From Ilex aquifolium (Eukaryota; Streptophyta; Magnoliopsida; Aquifoliales; Aquifoliaceae), in NCBI GenBank assembly GCA_951799425.1, contig OX637395.1, positions 1,570,501-1,634,500 of the forward strand: 64,000 bases of DNA, written 5' to 3'. Under the pieces are notes generated by a model that saw only the letters and a list, made by a program, of their open reading frames with translations, was not told where the DNA came from and did no database searches. The translations under genes were made by a program, and so were the position numbers. Positions within the stretch are counted from its first letter, which is position 1. Each line of letters opens with the position of its first letter. Below, one piece after another: positions 48,356 to 60,900 of this stretch.

Positions 48356-49714
48356 GGTAAATTACACTGACACCCCCTGACTTTTTGATTTATTACACGG
48401 ACACCCCCTGACTTTTGACAAATGACACCGAACTCCCTTGACATTTAAAACTTATAACAGTTACACCCCTTCTAACTAACAGACGTTAAACTTGTTAACA
48501 GTCAAAGCTGAGGTCATCAATCATAATTCTCAAAATACCAAAAATACCCTCCAAATTTATCCAACCTCTCATTTATTTTTTTAATCTATATATGATATAT
48601 ATATATATATATTAAAATTTAACACTTATATGTCTAATTTCTAAATACATTACATTAATAAATAAAATATTAACTTTTTTTTTGTTTATTAAATAATATT
48701 TGGTACTATTAGTACAATTTTAAAAATAATCAGTTTTTTAAAACCTTAATAATTACCTAATCCAATTATCTCATATTAAATTTATTATTGCCACCATCAC
48801 CACCAGTTCCGCCACCATCACCACTGCCTAAATCTAACCACCGCAATAGTGTTGCCACCCAACACATCCAAACACCACCATCACAGAGAGAGAGAGAGAG
48901 AGATAACAGAGACAGAGAACATTACACCCAAATCAACCATCACAGTTAATCACCACCCATCGCCACCTCCACACCACAGAAACCACCGCCACCACCTCCT
49001 CCTCCTCCTCTTCCTGCGGTGGGTTTTGGAAATCCAACACCACCGCCACCACTGCGGTGGGTTTCGGAAACCACCCAGACACCAACAACCACCAAACCAA
49101 ATCGAACCCAACAAATCAAACCCCAAAATCAAACCACTAGCAAATTTGAACCCAACAACCACCTCCTCCTCCTGCGGTGGGTTTCGAAAATCCAACACCA
49201 CCGCCACCACTGCGGTGGGTTTTGGAAACCACCCAGACACCAACCACCACCAAACCAAATCGAACCCCAAATCGAAGGGGCAGAAATCGAACCTACACCA
49301 TGGAAACCGCTTCCACATCCTCTCTTTCTCTCTCTGCCTGTGTGTATATATATATATGTATGTATATACATATATACACACACATGCACACACATAGATG
49401 GGCTGAGGGAGAGAGAGAGAGAAGACTGATGATTGAGATCGTTGGTGGGAGAGAGAGAGGGATTGGGGTTTGAGTTTGGGTTCGCTAGAGAGAGAGAGAG
49501 AGATTGGGGTTTGAGTTTAGGTTTGTGTTAAACAGAGGGGCAAAGGTTTGGGTTTGGGTTTGTGTTTGGGTTGGGTTAAACAGAGGGGCAAAATTGTCTT
49601 TTTATTAGGAGAGTTAGCTCTGTCTAACTATTGAGGTCTTAGTGTCATTTGTCAAAAGTCAGGGGGTGTCCGTGTAATAAACCAAAAAGTCATGGGGTGT
49701 CAGTGTAATTTACC
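48356..49714. mobile_element. Nested inverted-repeat transposon, probably MULE-like, non-autonomous
   Basis: 1359 bases. Terminal inverted arms of about 73 bases differ at two positions (left start GGTAAATTACACTGACACCC), so the insertion is fairly recent and younger than the hAT element it splits. Interior: AT-rich on the left, then a proline/histidine-coding CCACCA-rich block with a 158-base tandem duplication, GAGA tracts, and GGTTTGGGTTT repeats on the right. No clear target duplication was found, so the superfamily is tentative. Open frames here (for example 48849-49397) come from simple repeats. Confidence 0.7.
49016..49270 (+). repeat. 158-base tandem duplication within the nested element
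   Basis: The block beginning GCGGTGGGTTTTGGAAATCC at 49016 returns at 49174 with only a few differences. Each block itself contains GCGGTGGGTTT twice. Confidence 0.88.
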
Positions 49715-49958
49715 TAATTATTTTTTAATTTGTCGGGTTCGGGTTGAAATCGGGTTGAGGCATCGGCAACCCGAGCTCGGCCCAAATTGAATTAGAATTG
49801 AGGTTTTTTGACCCAAATTCAACTCAAATATTAAAAATTCTAGTTCAAACCTTAATTTTTTCGGGTTGAAATCGGGTTGCCCAACCTAAGTTGCACCCCT
49901 ACTACCTCTAGGCTAGACAGACAGTGACGCGGCGCGCTCACTTCTTATTGTACGCACA

Positions 49959-49966
49959 TATAAATA
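49959..49966 (+). promoter_or_regulatory. Likely TATA box of the SKP1-like gene
   Basis: TATAAATA, followed by GA-rich sequence and a CT-rich leader. A plausible non-coding first exon ends at 50193 (CCGTCAG|GTAGTC). Confidence 0.45.
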
Positions 49967-51653
49967 TAGATACAGATATACATATAGAGAGAGAGAAAAA
50001 GAGAAGAGAAATAAATATAGAGATAGAAAAAGAATACTCTCCTGGCGTTCATCCTCCCTGTCCCCATTTTCAGCACCCCGCCCTCCCCCCACCCAACACA
50101 AATTTTATCCGTTTCTTGGTTCTCCGTCAACCGCCAAATCTCTGAAATTGAAAGCTTTTCTTCATTCTCTGTCTCTGTCTCTCTCCCCGTCAGGTAGTCA
50201 CTATTTCTCTCTCTTATTGCCGCGTATGTAGTCACCTTAATGTGTTGAAATCTAATCGTGTATTGCGATAGATTTATTATGATTTGTTGTTGTTGTTTAT
50301 AAGAAAATGTTTAATTTTATTCTCGATCAATGTTTTCTCACAGGAACCTTCTATGTAATCTTTGTTTGTTAATCTTTATCCAGGCTGACCTTGTTTTGAT
50401 ATGCAATGGTGTGACTATATGGTTAGGGTTTTGTGCGCAATTTCTTGATGTGCTCTTGATTGATTCTTGGTGTTGGATTTTCTTTTTTGGTTGTGCATTT
50501 TTTTGGTTTCTGAGTAATTTGAGGAATATAAAAATCAATGAGTAAGTGACATGGAAGTTTGGAACTTTCGCGTTTTTGGCAACGTATTATACACACACAC
50601 AAAAAAAGAATCCATTTTTTTATATTGATTTTATCTAAATCAAATGGGTGCACATATGTGGTTCATCTGAGTAGGAGTAGTTGGTATGCCAAGGTGTAGA
50701 TTTTCTTGCCTTTTTGTTGGCCAACCAGTCTCCAGGACATTATTAATTTCACTTTTGAGAATTGTTTCTTGGAAGGTGTGTTTTTGTCGTCTGGCCGTCC
50801 GAAAAAGTCCAAAAAAGTATTTCCTTTCTTGAATCATCCATCATCTGCTGTTGTTTTTTTTTTAATGATAGCACAGCTAAGATGACTAGTTGTATTTGGC
50901 TTGTATTTCAGTGTCAATGCACCATATTCTTACTGTCGTTAAGTATTGAATGCATGTTTTTCTACTAGTACTCGATATTATATGATAGAGCAAGATAAAA
51001 ATAAATGATATGTAGTTCAAAGTTAATCAAATCTTTTGCATAAAAACTCGAAGATGGAGATAACATTGCCATTTGTTTTACTATTAGGGCTGTGCTGTAT
51101 CAATCATTTATTGTCATTATAACATGTTTACTCGGAAGAAAATGATTTATTATATTTCATTTCACTAGATTTGTCATTGAAAGTTGAAGTCGAAGTTCTT
51201 CTGCTTCCATCAATGACATTTATATATCTTATGTAGCACAGTTCATAAGATTTGGACGCAATGCCCCAGTTAAGACGATACAGATTCTTAACTATTATTG
51301 TAGAAAAATTCAGACTGTGTTCGGCCTAACTGTTGTAAGGTTGTCCATTTGAAGGCTGTCACTTTATGCTAATTTTGTGGTTTGTATCCAATCTATATTG
51401 TCAACATCATTGAGACAAAACTAGCAATGCCCTTTGACCGTGGGAGGAGCTGGGTGGTACAGAAGTCTAATAGAAACTTAAAGGAGGTTTTAAGATATCA
51501 ATGCCGGTGGCAGATGTTTCCATCCGTTGATATGCTTAGATCTTAGAATTTACGTCCTCATTTTACTTTTGTTGTCTCTTTGAATTTTCCTTTGATATTA
51601 GTTATATTCAGATGAATTTAGTGTGTGGTTGCTTCAATTTGCATTGTCAGGTG

Positions 51654-54600
51654 ATGATGTCCTATATATGGCTTCAAACTGCCGATGGTTCAATACAACA
51701 AGTAGAGCAAGAGGTTGCCATGTTTTGCCCCTCGATATGTCATGAAATACACACAGGCATGGGATCTTCAAAGAACTGTGTGATATCGCTTCCATCACAA
51801 GTAAATCCTGCAATGTTGAGTTTGATTTTGGATTACTGCCGATTTCACCAAGTACGAGGCCATTCCAACAAGGTTATATTTTTTTCAGGACTATTTGTTT
51901 AAGATGGGTTGATGTTTTTTCTTGCTTGATTCTAGTATGTTGTGGCAATTTTCCTTCTTTCTCTCTCTTCAAGTTTTTATTTTATCTTTCAAAGTAAGTG
52001 TGATACATGAAAAAATGCTTCAGATTTAGTAATCCTAAGTACATGCATTAATATATCTACACAATAATGATATACATCAGAAGCTCAAGTGTCTGAAGAA
52101 AACGACAAGAATATGTACCGAATCTGGGGAATTGTTTGAGATCCAGTACTGTAAAAGCTAGAGAATTAAGTGGGTCCATAATTGTTTGGAAATAGTGCAG
52201 AACTAATAATTTAGTTAGTTACAATATTAATGACACACAGCTCAATTAGTTTTGTTAGTATTTGTACAAGATGATATAGTAAATCTACATTTGACTTTTG
52301 GCTTTGCTTTCGCACAGGAGCACAAGTCGTTTGATGAGAAGTTTGTTCGAATGGACACAAAAACGCTGTGTGAGTTGACATCTGCCGCTGACAGTCTTCA
52401 ATTGAAGCCATTGGTTGATCTTACCAGTCGTGCTCTTGCACGAATGATTGAAGGGAAAACTCCTGAGGAGATACGTGAGACGTTTCATTTGCCCGACGAT
52501 CTAACAGAGGTCTCTTGTGCTTGCAAGTATATGCTTCACGTGTTCTTTGTGTTGCCTTGAGAGACCATCTTATGTTATATTGATGAAGATTCAATTATAC
52601 AGGAAGAGAAACTAGAGCCTTTAAGAAATATTAGTGATGATCCTCGGATTCGGCTTCTCAATAGACTGTACGCAAGAAAGAGGAAGGAACTAAAAGAGAG
52701 AGACAGATCGAAGGTGACTGGCATTATCTGTTATTTTTAGGCTATAATACCATTTATTTGCAATTTTCCTTTACATATATTGTCAATGATATTTTGCAGT
52801 TATTAGTGGTCCTGCAACTAGTAGGTTACTTGATTTGAGTATGCATGTTAAAACTGATTGCGATTGGCTTTTTGATGTATTTTAGAATGTTGAAGTTGAA
52901 GAGGAGCTTGTGGACAAGCGTTCAGTTGATGATCTTTTGCTATTTATAAATGGAGGAAATGGAGGTATGATGAGTGTGTCTCACTTTACTTGTCTGCATT
53001 TTGTTTCTTCTTTCCTTTTTTGTTTTTGGCTAATTGGATTGAAAACTTATATTCTAAATCTTTTTTTAGTATCAGCGGAACTTGGCAATAATGTTGTTTG
53101 CCTAAATTGAAACAAGGTCTCTTCGTATAATCGGTTGGTGGTCCAAACCTGTCTTCAATCACATATTCTAGTTGGAGTGTGATGCAAGAGACCTTGGCCT
53201 ATTTTCTCTAGTAGATCAGGGGTGAGAGAAGTAGGGAACAGGTAGGCTTTTGAAGTGTTCAGCCTTCAGTAAATGGAAGGAAAAAGAAGCAAAACAGAAG
53301 GGAGGAGGACAGAAGAAGGTTCTAGGATTTGCACGTAGGTCTTTAGGCTTCACACCTAAGAGCGGATATTTCATACATGACAAATAAGAGAGAAAATACC
53401 TGTTTATTTGTTTGGTCATTCATTCCTTACCTAAAACAAGCCAATGTAGCACATATGTCAGAGACGTTTGGCTTGGAGATCAGGAGAACATAGTGGCCAA
53501 GTAACACTATTGGGACATTGACTTTGGATCTTTGTTTGGAATTCTAACACATCCAATCTAACCCAATTACATAAAAGAGTTCCCGTTAGAAAAAGCAGAC
53601 ATGGCCTACTTTCAACACATAACGAGGAACAATTTCTTTATATTCCAAGATTTTAATCTCCAAGTAGAACTCTCTTAATTGTTTAGTCACCCTGAGGGTT
53701 GTGTTATCTGTTCTATAGTCGATCCTGGAAATGGACTTCTTGTTTTTTTATCCTTTTTCCTTTTTTTAAATCTCTCTATTTTCAATTTGGTGCTGCAAAA
53801 TAGGTTGCATATGTGTTTACTCATTTCAGATGGTTATTTTAATATGTGTTGGAGTGTGTGATGTTCTTTTGAAAGACAGGATATGGAATCTGACCTCAAG
53901 TTTCATATCCTTTTGATGGAGTTACCGGAGTTAATAACTTATGTGTTGCAGCTTCTAAAGATGTCAGAGCTTCGAAAAGTAAAAAGAAGAACCGTAAAAG
54001 AAAAGACCAACAAAATTGTGCTCCTTCCAACTGCACTGATAAGGTCAGCATATCAATGTTGCTATTTCAGAACTCCTTATCCTTTTCATATCCAATGTAT
54101 TCCTTTATTTGGTAGATATATGAAAATTAGTTTCTGATGAATGCTTCCCTCCCCAAAATAAAATAAGATAAATAGTCCGAAACCCAATAAAAATAATTGG
54201 TATATTTTTCCCATGTTGCAGGAGTCAAATGGTCTTAATTCCATGTGCCACAATGCTATGGCTCATAGTCATTTTCTGCCCAATTTTGGCGATGCACTAA
54301 AGCTACACATTGAAGACGACAGATTTGCACCTGAGGGTGATTTTGATGATGGTGTTGATGATCCAGTTTTGAGAGAAGAAATCGACAGGTAAGCCTGATG
54401 AATTTTGAAAGTATTTTGTTCTCTCTCTCTCTCTCTCTCTCTCTGTCACACACACACACACACACACATGCGTGAGTGCATGCATGCATCTGCACACACA
54501 CATGCAGACATAAAACATCTAATCTTTACTTAGTAATGGACATCTACTATCTATCTTCCCAAAAAAACAGTGGGTATCTTCAATAATTTTATGGCCATTG

Positions 54601-57103
54601 AGTGTGAGGTTGTGGTGGTTGGGTGAAATCCTGGTCCAGTGGTTGTGATGCTATTCTTTATCTGATAAGAGTGTGTAGAACTGTTTGCGCTAGAGGCTAA
54701 ACTAAATTGGCTGCAGGGGGTAGAGTCGAAATTTCTGTAAATGGAGTGACTTGGCTGTGTGGGCAGAGCTAGAAATTGCAGTGAATGGAGGCAGTTTGAC
54801 ATAAGATAATTATCGGTTTCAGTAAACTTTTATATGATTTGCAAAAGTGGATTCATTGCACATTCTCGGAGCATCCATTTTTTTAGTATCACCAGCATTT
54901 CTCTTAGTGATGAACAATAAAATTCTTTTTTCACTGAATTTTTTAATTACTTTAGAATACCAAGCATTATCTTTTACCTCTGGAAGAGTTCTAGATGGTG
55001 CATTTGTTGATTGATTGAAAATTTGGAACTTCCATTGTCTTAGTATATAAATTTCGCTAATGATATGAAGAATCCATTAACTGCACTTAAGACATTCCCC
55101 GGCTACATTGAGAGCACCTGCAGTGCAGACAATTACTCAAAAGCTAACCAGAACAAACCCTAGGAATCAAATACAACCTATACCTCTACTAAACAAGCTT
55201 GTCTAGATTGGATTAAAAAGAGTTCACCCTCTTTCTTTAGGAAACTTTTAGTGGGGCACTTCAGTCAACTCCATATGTGTCTGCCCATGCTTGGCCGGGA
55301 CTTGGGCCTCTAGATTGGCCGTGAGGAGATGGGTTCCATGGAAACAGTTTTATTATTCCTTGTGGAGATATTTTCATCATTCCTGAGAATGAGTTTTTGT
55401 TTGCCTTTTATGTTTCCTCTTTTACGTGGAAGTGTGTGAGTTTGTTGGTTATTTATTTATTCATTCTTTTTCCTGTTGGAGATTCTTTAGGAAAGGGGGA
55501 ATAACCAACAAATTGTCTGCTGCCACAGTATTACGATGCACTTGTTTGTGGAAGAGAAAAGTGCAATTCAGAAAAGCTGGCCATTTGCATTTTTCTCCTT
55601 CCATACATTTTGCTATTGATCTTTTCTTGAAATGTTATGTTCTCTTTCTTCCTATGTTGACTTTTCCCATCTTCTCCTACCCAGAGAGGTGGAGGATTTT
55701 GCTCGCAGATTAAATTCGGACTGGCCTGAGAGGATGCAAGAGATTTTATCTTTAGGCCAAGAAAGGAAGCGAGCGCCAATGTCCACTGATTGGAATGGTT
55801 CTCTGAGGACATATGCAAGTATGCATATTCTATCCCCCTTTTTATTTAAATTATCTATGCATTTTTTTTAATCTATGTAAGCTGTGGTTTCCTTATGGTA
55901 TGGTCACTAAATAGTTCCAAATTCTTTATGCTTTGGTAATTGCTTGCTTTTCAGTCGATGAAGAACTTCCACAATGCTTGCTTTTTCTCTGTGGTCCCCC
56001 TTCTTCTGAAATTAGTTTGAAGCGGTCTTGCTTTGTCTTTTATCCACGGTTTTGTACAGAATGTAACACGCATATATTTCTGTGTGTCTGTATATCAATC
56101 TAAAAGTTTGGAGTAATTTGTCAATGCGCTTGTTAACCTTCTGGTGGTTATCAGCTCTCTATCCATCTTTCTCTTTTCTCCTTCCTGGTCGTCAGGGTAG
56201 GGGTGAATAGCATTCCAAGAAGTCAACATTCTTTATTTTCCATTCAATCTCTCCCAGCTCATGACTGTAGTGTTGTATTATTCATCACCTACCCAAAGTT
56301 TTAAGATGGCCCAATTTGGCTGCATCTCTGGTGCTGCGATATGGTTATAATAGATGTTTATTTACTTTCTTTGGCCAGACCTGCGTGCATGCTGTCAGAT
56401 CAGGGGGATGTGTGGAGGAGGAAAAGTAGGTAGAAATTTTTTAATGCAACCCTCCGTCCAGCTCACCATGTGTGTTATCATCAATGCTTCTTAAGGAGTT
56501 CTGAACTATTTTGCTAAATCTGAAATTTCATTTTTTTTTTTTTTGGGGGGCCGGGGGGGGGGGGGGGGGGTATTTCCCTTGCTAATATAGAAGGCATTAA
56601 CTTCACATGAATAAAGAAAATTCAATAATTGCTACTCTACTTTCTGATATTATTGCAGTTTTAACAATTCATTATTAGCTAAATAGTGCAGGTTGTGTTT
56701 TGGGCCAATTTAGTCCAAGGAAATAAATTGCATTCTTTTTCTCTCATTTGGAATTCGTTTTTACTTTTCCAATTGATTCCTGCAATGCTGAAGTGAAAAG
56801 TAGATGTATAAGAGAATTTTTGGTATGTATAGGAGAATTTTTGGTGAGTGGAGTTTTGTTTGTTTTCTTATGTAGTTTTGTTTTGATTTGTCTTTGGTTT
56901 GGAATTCTTGTCCACCATAGACTTCCTTTTGTAATTTTTTTTATCCTTTATGATTAATGATATTATCGTTTCCTATCAAAAAAAAAAAAAGGGAGAATTT
57001 TTAGTGCAATATTATAGTCATGTTCCTTGCTTGACCAGCCCGAGTGACGAAATTTTGTTCCTCACATGCAGGACTAGACCTGGTCCAGAAGTGATCCAAT
57101 AAA
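51654..57103 (+). CDS. ASK21-like: SKP1-like protein 20/21 (ASK20/ASK21 type)
   Basis: Divergent SKP1 family member, presumed adaptor in SCF-type ubiquitin ligases, with a long lysine-rich C-terminal extension. Coding exons: 51654-51872, 52318-52509, 52603-52713, 52886-52964, 53952-54043, 54222-54388, 55685-55818 and probably 57072-57103. Phases fit, giving about 341 residues (Arabidopsis ASK21 is about 351). The BTB/POZ-like SKP1 fold begins MMSYIWLQTADGSIQQVEQE; the SKP1 C-terminal helices include LCELTSAADSLQLKPLVDL and EGKTPEEIRETFHLPDDLTE. Then come a basic stretch (SKSKKKNRKRKDQQ) and the conserved EVEDFARRLNSDWPERMQEIL. The homologue's first coding exon (about 12 residues) was not found; the frame is open into the intron, so the start at 51654 is a minimum. 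The last exon is uncertain: reading through 55818 would instead stop at 55871. Confidence 0.85.
56530..56572 (+). repeat. Poly-T followed by poly-G tract
   Basis: About 15 T and then roughly 25 G broken by CC, in the proposed last intron of the SKP1-like gene. Its length is prone to sequencing error. Confidence 0.85.
56847..56991 (+). mobile_element. 5'-truncated LINE tail with target-site duplication
   Basis: About 145 bases ending in a poly-A tract, with the TTTGTAATTTTTTTTATCC ... CTATCAAAA tail typical of plant L1-type 3' ends. Flanked by a 15-base duplication: GGAGAATTTTTGGTG (56832-56846) and GGAGAATTTTTAGTG (56992-57006), one mismatch. Only the end of the untranslated tail is present. 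Confidence 0.65.
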
Positions 57104-57992
57104 CATGGAGACTTCCGTGATCACTCGCTGAAATGGATTTGGCAATATGCTTCCATAGTTGAGTTTGCGATGGCAAGTAGACTAGTTCGTAGCGTCATTG
57201 GTGTGGATTACTGTATAAGCAAGTTTTACTAATTCTTTTTTTTTTTTCTAATTTCTTCTAACATTGTGCTTTTGTTACCCAATTTTGATGGGGGTGAGCT
57301 CTTGTATTCTAACAGGAATAAATAAGGAAAGGAAGAGTTTCTAAAAGAGTCATTGTGAGGCAATATTGGTGACTTCTTATTAGTTTTGTGGCTGCATCCA
57401 TTGATAATTTTCTACTTTTTTACTCTTGGCTATTTCATCTTTTCGGTAATTTCGCAAATCAAAAAATAAAAAATAAAATACTCTGGTAATTTCTACAAAC
57501 TACTGTGCATTCAGCTAATCAAGCAGATACGTAGATGATACTTGCCTACAATGCTGCAATCATGTAGCTTTGGTCTCTGTTGATATGATTAGACTAGTTA
57601 TCAACCACCACAAGACACAATGAGAAGCTAAAACACAAATTCAGAACTTTGTGGCAAGTATAGGTATACCAAAGAGTAACTAGGACCACTCCATCCTCGT
57701 CCCGAACAGTAACTAGAACCAATAGTCGCATTTTCATTTCCACAAAAAGGGGCTGGAGTGCCTATATTCCTAATATATGCATAGTAGGTGCTCGTTCGGA
57801 TGTCCCTGCATAACTTCGTGTAGAACAATATGTTGTAAAGCAAGTACATTGATAGTGTCAACTATACAAGGGGTAAGAATAGAGTGCTTATGGAATTCAA
57901 AGATCGATTACAGAAACAAAAACGCAAAGGAAACATTGCATCATCCCTTGTGTATAACTTGTAAAACAACTGAGAGAATCGGAGAAAGTGGA
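57104..57992. other. Spacer between convergent SKP1-like and U-box kinase genes
   Basis: The 3' untranslated regions of both genes meet here. No gene or clear repeat was seen. Confidence 0.55.
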
Positions 57993-60900
57993 TCATGACT
58001 GTTGGAGCCACTCCTGAATGGCGGAACGAAGAGCGTGGTTGGGCACAAGATTGCAGTGTGCAAGCTGGAGGTTGGTCATGGGAGAAGTATCATGGCCACT
58101 ATCCAGCCATCCTCTCAAAGCCTCTGCTTCATAAGTGAAACCATCTGCAGCAACTACTGGATCTTGCATGATTTCCTGAAAGTTTAAGACAATGAAGGAA
58201 CACTTATTTAACAATCACATTGATGAACCAGAATATCAGATTAGTAATATAAGAAGTTTTCAAGACAGAAAACAAATAAGGGCACTGCTAAGCTAACTTT
58301 CTAGGAGTGACATGCTCTAATACTGGCAGCCAGTAATAGTGAATTGAACCACGAAAACTCCGCAGATAAACCGGGAAAGATCATTTTTTTTTTCAAATAT
58401 CAGAAATCACTTGCTGTGCTTCAAATATACATATGTACAAGTGAAAAACAGGGCTGCATACTCTTTAAGGAAGTGGTATATATTAGATAACTTCCAGAAA
58501 TTTGGGCCAAGTTTATAAAATCATTTTGTATGAAGGATGAGCATGCTATGTATCACTGGCTTTTCTTCACCATTTTATCACTGGATCTAAATTTCGTTTC
58601 AAAACATGTCCGTTTCCGTGGATACCAATACGAATAGTGACTGAACATCGAATTTTTATGTTTTGAAGTGTTTCAGAATGTTTTGAGGCGTTTCAAGATG
58701 TTTTTCTAAAATGTTTTCGTTTTCTAGGTGACTGAAACAATGTACCCCGCAATAAAATTTTAATCCTTACATAGCCAGGTATAATTTGACATAATTTCTT
58801 AGTTATGTCTCCACTGACAAGGATTTAATTTCAAGCATCCGTGTGAACGGCGATAAAAAATTAGCAGTATATATGATAATATTATTTCTCACAAAGGATA
58901 TAAGAGATTGAAATAAGCAACAGTGCACGAACCTGAAAGATGGGGCAAATAAAATATGCCGGAACCCGGGAACCATCTTCAGATCCGAACCGAAATGAGG
59001 AGGCTCCACATGAAACTCTCATTGATTCAAGCACCCTCCACACTGCTGAGGCAAGATCAGGACGGCCCCTACGGTTCTTATCACAACAACTCATTGCTAA
59101 GTGAGCCAACTGTTTGGCTTGCACAAAAGGCCAATCTCCAGCTGTAGGATCCAGCAGGTCTTTCAAATTTCCTTTATTTAATGCATATTGCACTTCTTTT
59201 GTTATTCCAAAGGCCGATCTTCCAGTCAACAACCGTAATAATATAATCCCAAATGAATAGACATCTGACTTTGTAGTAAGCTCTCCTGTGTCAAGGAATT
59301 CCGGGTCCATGTATGCTAAGGTGCCTTTTGGATCCGTTCTGCAACAAAGTGTAGTGTTGTCGCCTGAAACGTCGTCTTGAGAGATTACGCGACAGATGCC
59401 AAAGTCGCTGAGTTTGCTCACATAGTTGGCATCAAGGAGAATATTAGCAGGCTTCAGATCCCCATGTACTATGCTGTGAGGGCTGCAAGAATGCAAGAAA
59501 ATGAGAACAGAACACAGCTCTGCAGCAATACGGATTCGAGTTTGCCAGGACAACGGAGGGGTATTGTCCTTGCAGCTGAGTCGATCTTCAAGGCTTCCAT
59601 TGTGAAGATACTCATAAACGAGTATCCAAGCTTCTGGACAGGCTCCTATGAGAGTGACAAGGTTTGGATGCCTCAACCTACTCAAAATATTGACCTAACA
59701 TAAAACCAACAGAAAATAGAGATCAAGCTTTTGTACCTTTTAAATAGAGAAGTACAGGATAGTTACATTACTACAATGTGGAAACATGCTGAGAGAAAAA
59801 ACTTTACAGCATTGTTTGCTTTTTATTAGAAAATTGTTGGGTTTTGACTTTTGATGCATAACTCTTTCTAGGATACCCACAACATAACTCAATGTTGCAA
59901 CATGTATTGCCAGTGTAAAATTGTCAAGAATGCACAGATCAGGTACATGCTCCGGCATATGGCAGTCAGTTCTCATGCCAGAAGTGGTGCAGCTAGGTTA
60001 GTGTAATTTACGCAGATAGGTTTACAGAGACAAAAACACTGAATGAGGAAAAATTACGTGCACGGTGCACCTGCCTTCGCAGGTGCAATGCGTTCCCAAA
60101 ATGCCCCTCCCTCCTAAAATTAAAAAAAAAAAAGAAACAAAAAAAGGAAAATGGATGAGCACCAATGAAGAGACCTCAAGTACTAGCATATCTTCAGGCA
60201 ACAGACCATCAAATAGAGAATTTGAATCCAATGCCATGTGAGCCAATTACGGTGGAGCAAAGAAAGAGGGACATCTCCACAATAAGGTATCCATTTTCTT
60301 AGTTGAGTCATTGATCCAAATCATTGTACGAGGAAAAAAAAAGGCCAGGTTCCTAATGCACATCTACCTAAATCCATACTATTCCAATTATGGCATAGAA
60401 GAAATTGTATTATCCTGAAAAAAACAAATTAATGCCAATTTGCATTTTCAACACCTACTTTTATGAATATGAATTCCTTAAGGCATGTACGCTGCATTAA
60501 TGATTCACAAACTATGAGAAATCACGTGTGTGAACAATGACAGTTAGGTACCATAGTCAGTAGCTAGTAGCTAGATGCTAATAGGGGGCATGGAATACGT
60601 GGTGAGGTACAAAAATTGTTAAAGAGTCTTACATATCTAGATTAAAAGATAATTGAGCATGCCATGAAGCTGTTGGGATCTCATACAGGCCTTTATGGTC
60701 CTGACTTGTAAATGCACCTTTAGGCTAAACTAGTATTTAGTGAGAATCATGATCAAACCATCTTACCTTGGTTTTGATTAATGATTTAATAAGTATTTAG
60801 TCAGAATAATGCTCAAACCATCTTACCTCCTGTTGAAACTCTGATGGACCTTGCTGACTATAGGGGTGCAACATCTTTATCGCCACTTGAGTTTGGCGAA

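Larger units (their letters stand above)
47903..49901. mobile_element. hAT element with perfect 8-base duplication, split by a nested element
   Basis: Ends TAGGGGTGCAACT (left) and, reversed, TAGGGGTGCAACT (right), 13 of 13 alike; flanked by CTACCTCT on both sides (47895-47902 and 49902-49909). Subterminal parts on both sides are rich in CGGGTTG/CAACCCG motifs. There is no transposase, so it is non-autonomous. Its middle is occupied by the inverted-repeat element at 48356-49714. The right end lies about 60 bases from the proposed TATA box of the SKP1-like gene. Confidence 0.85.

Noticed and set aside
48849-49473. Overlapping open frames of 88-182 codons rich in Pro, His and Arg on both strands
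   Set aside because: They come from CCACCA, GAGA and CACACA repeats within an inverted-repeat transposon; open on both strands, no domain.
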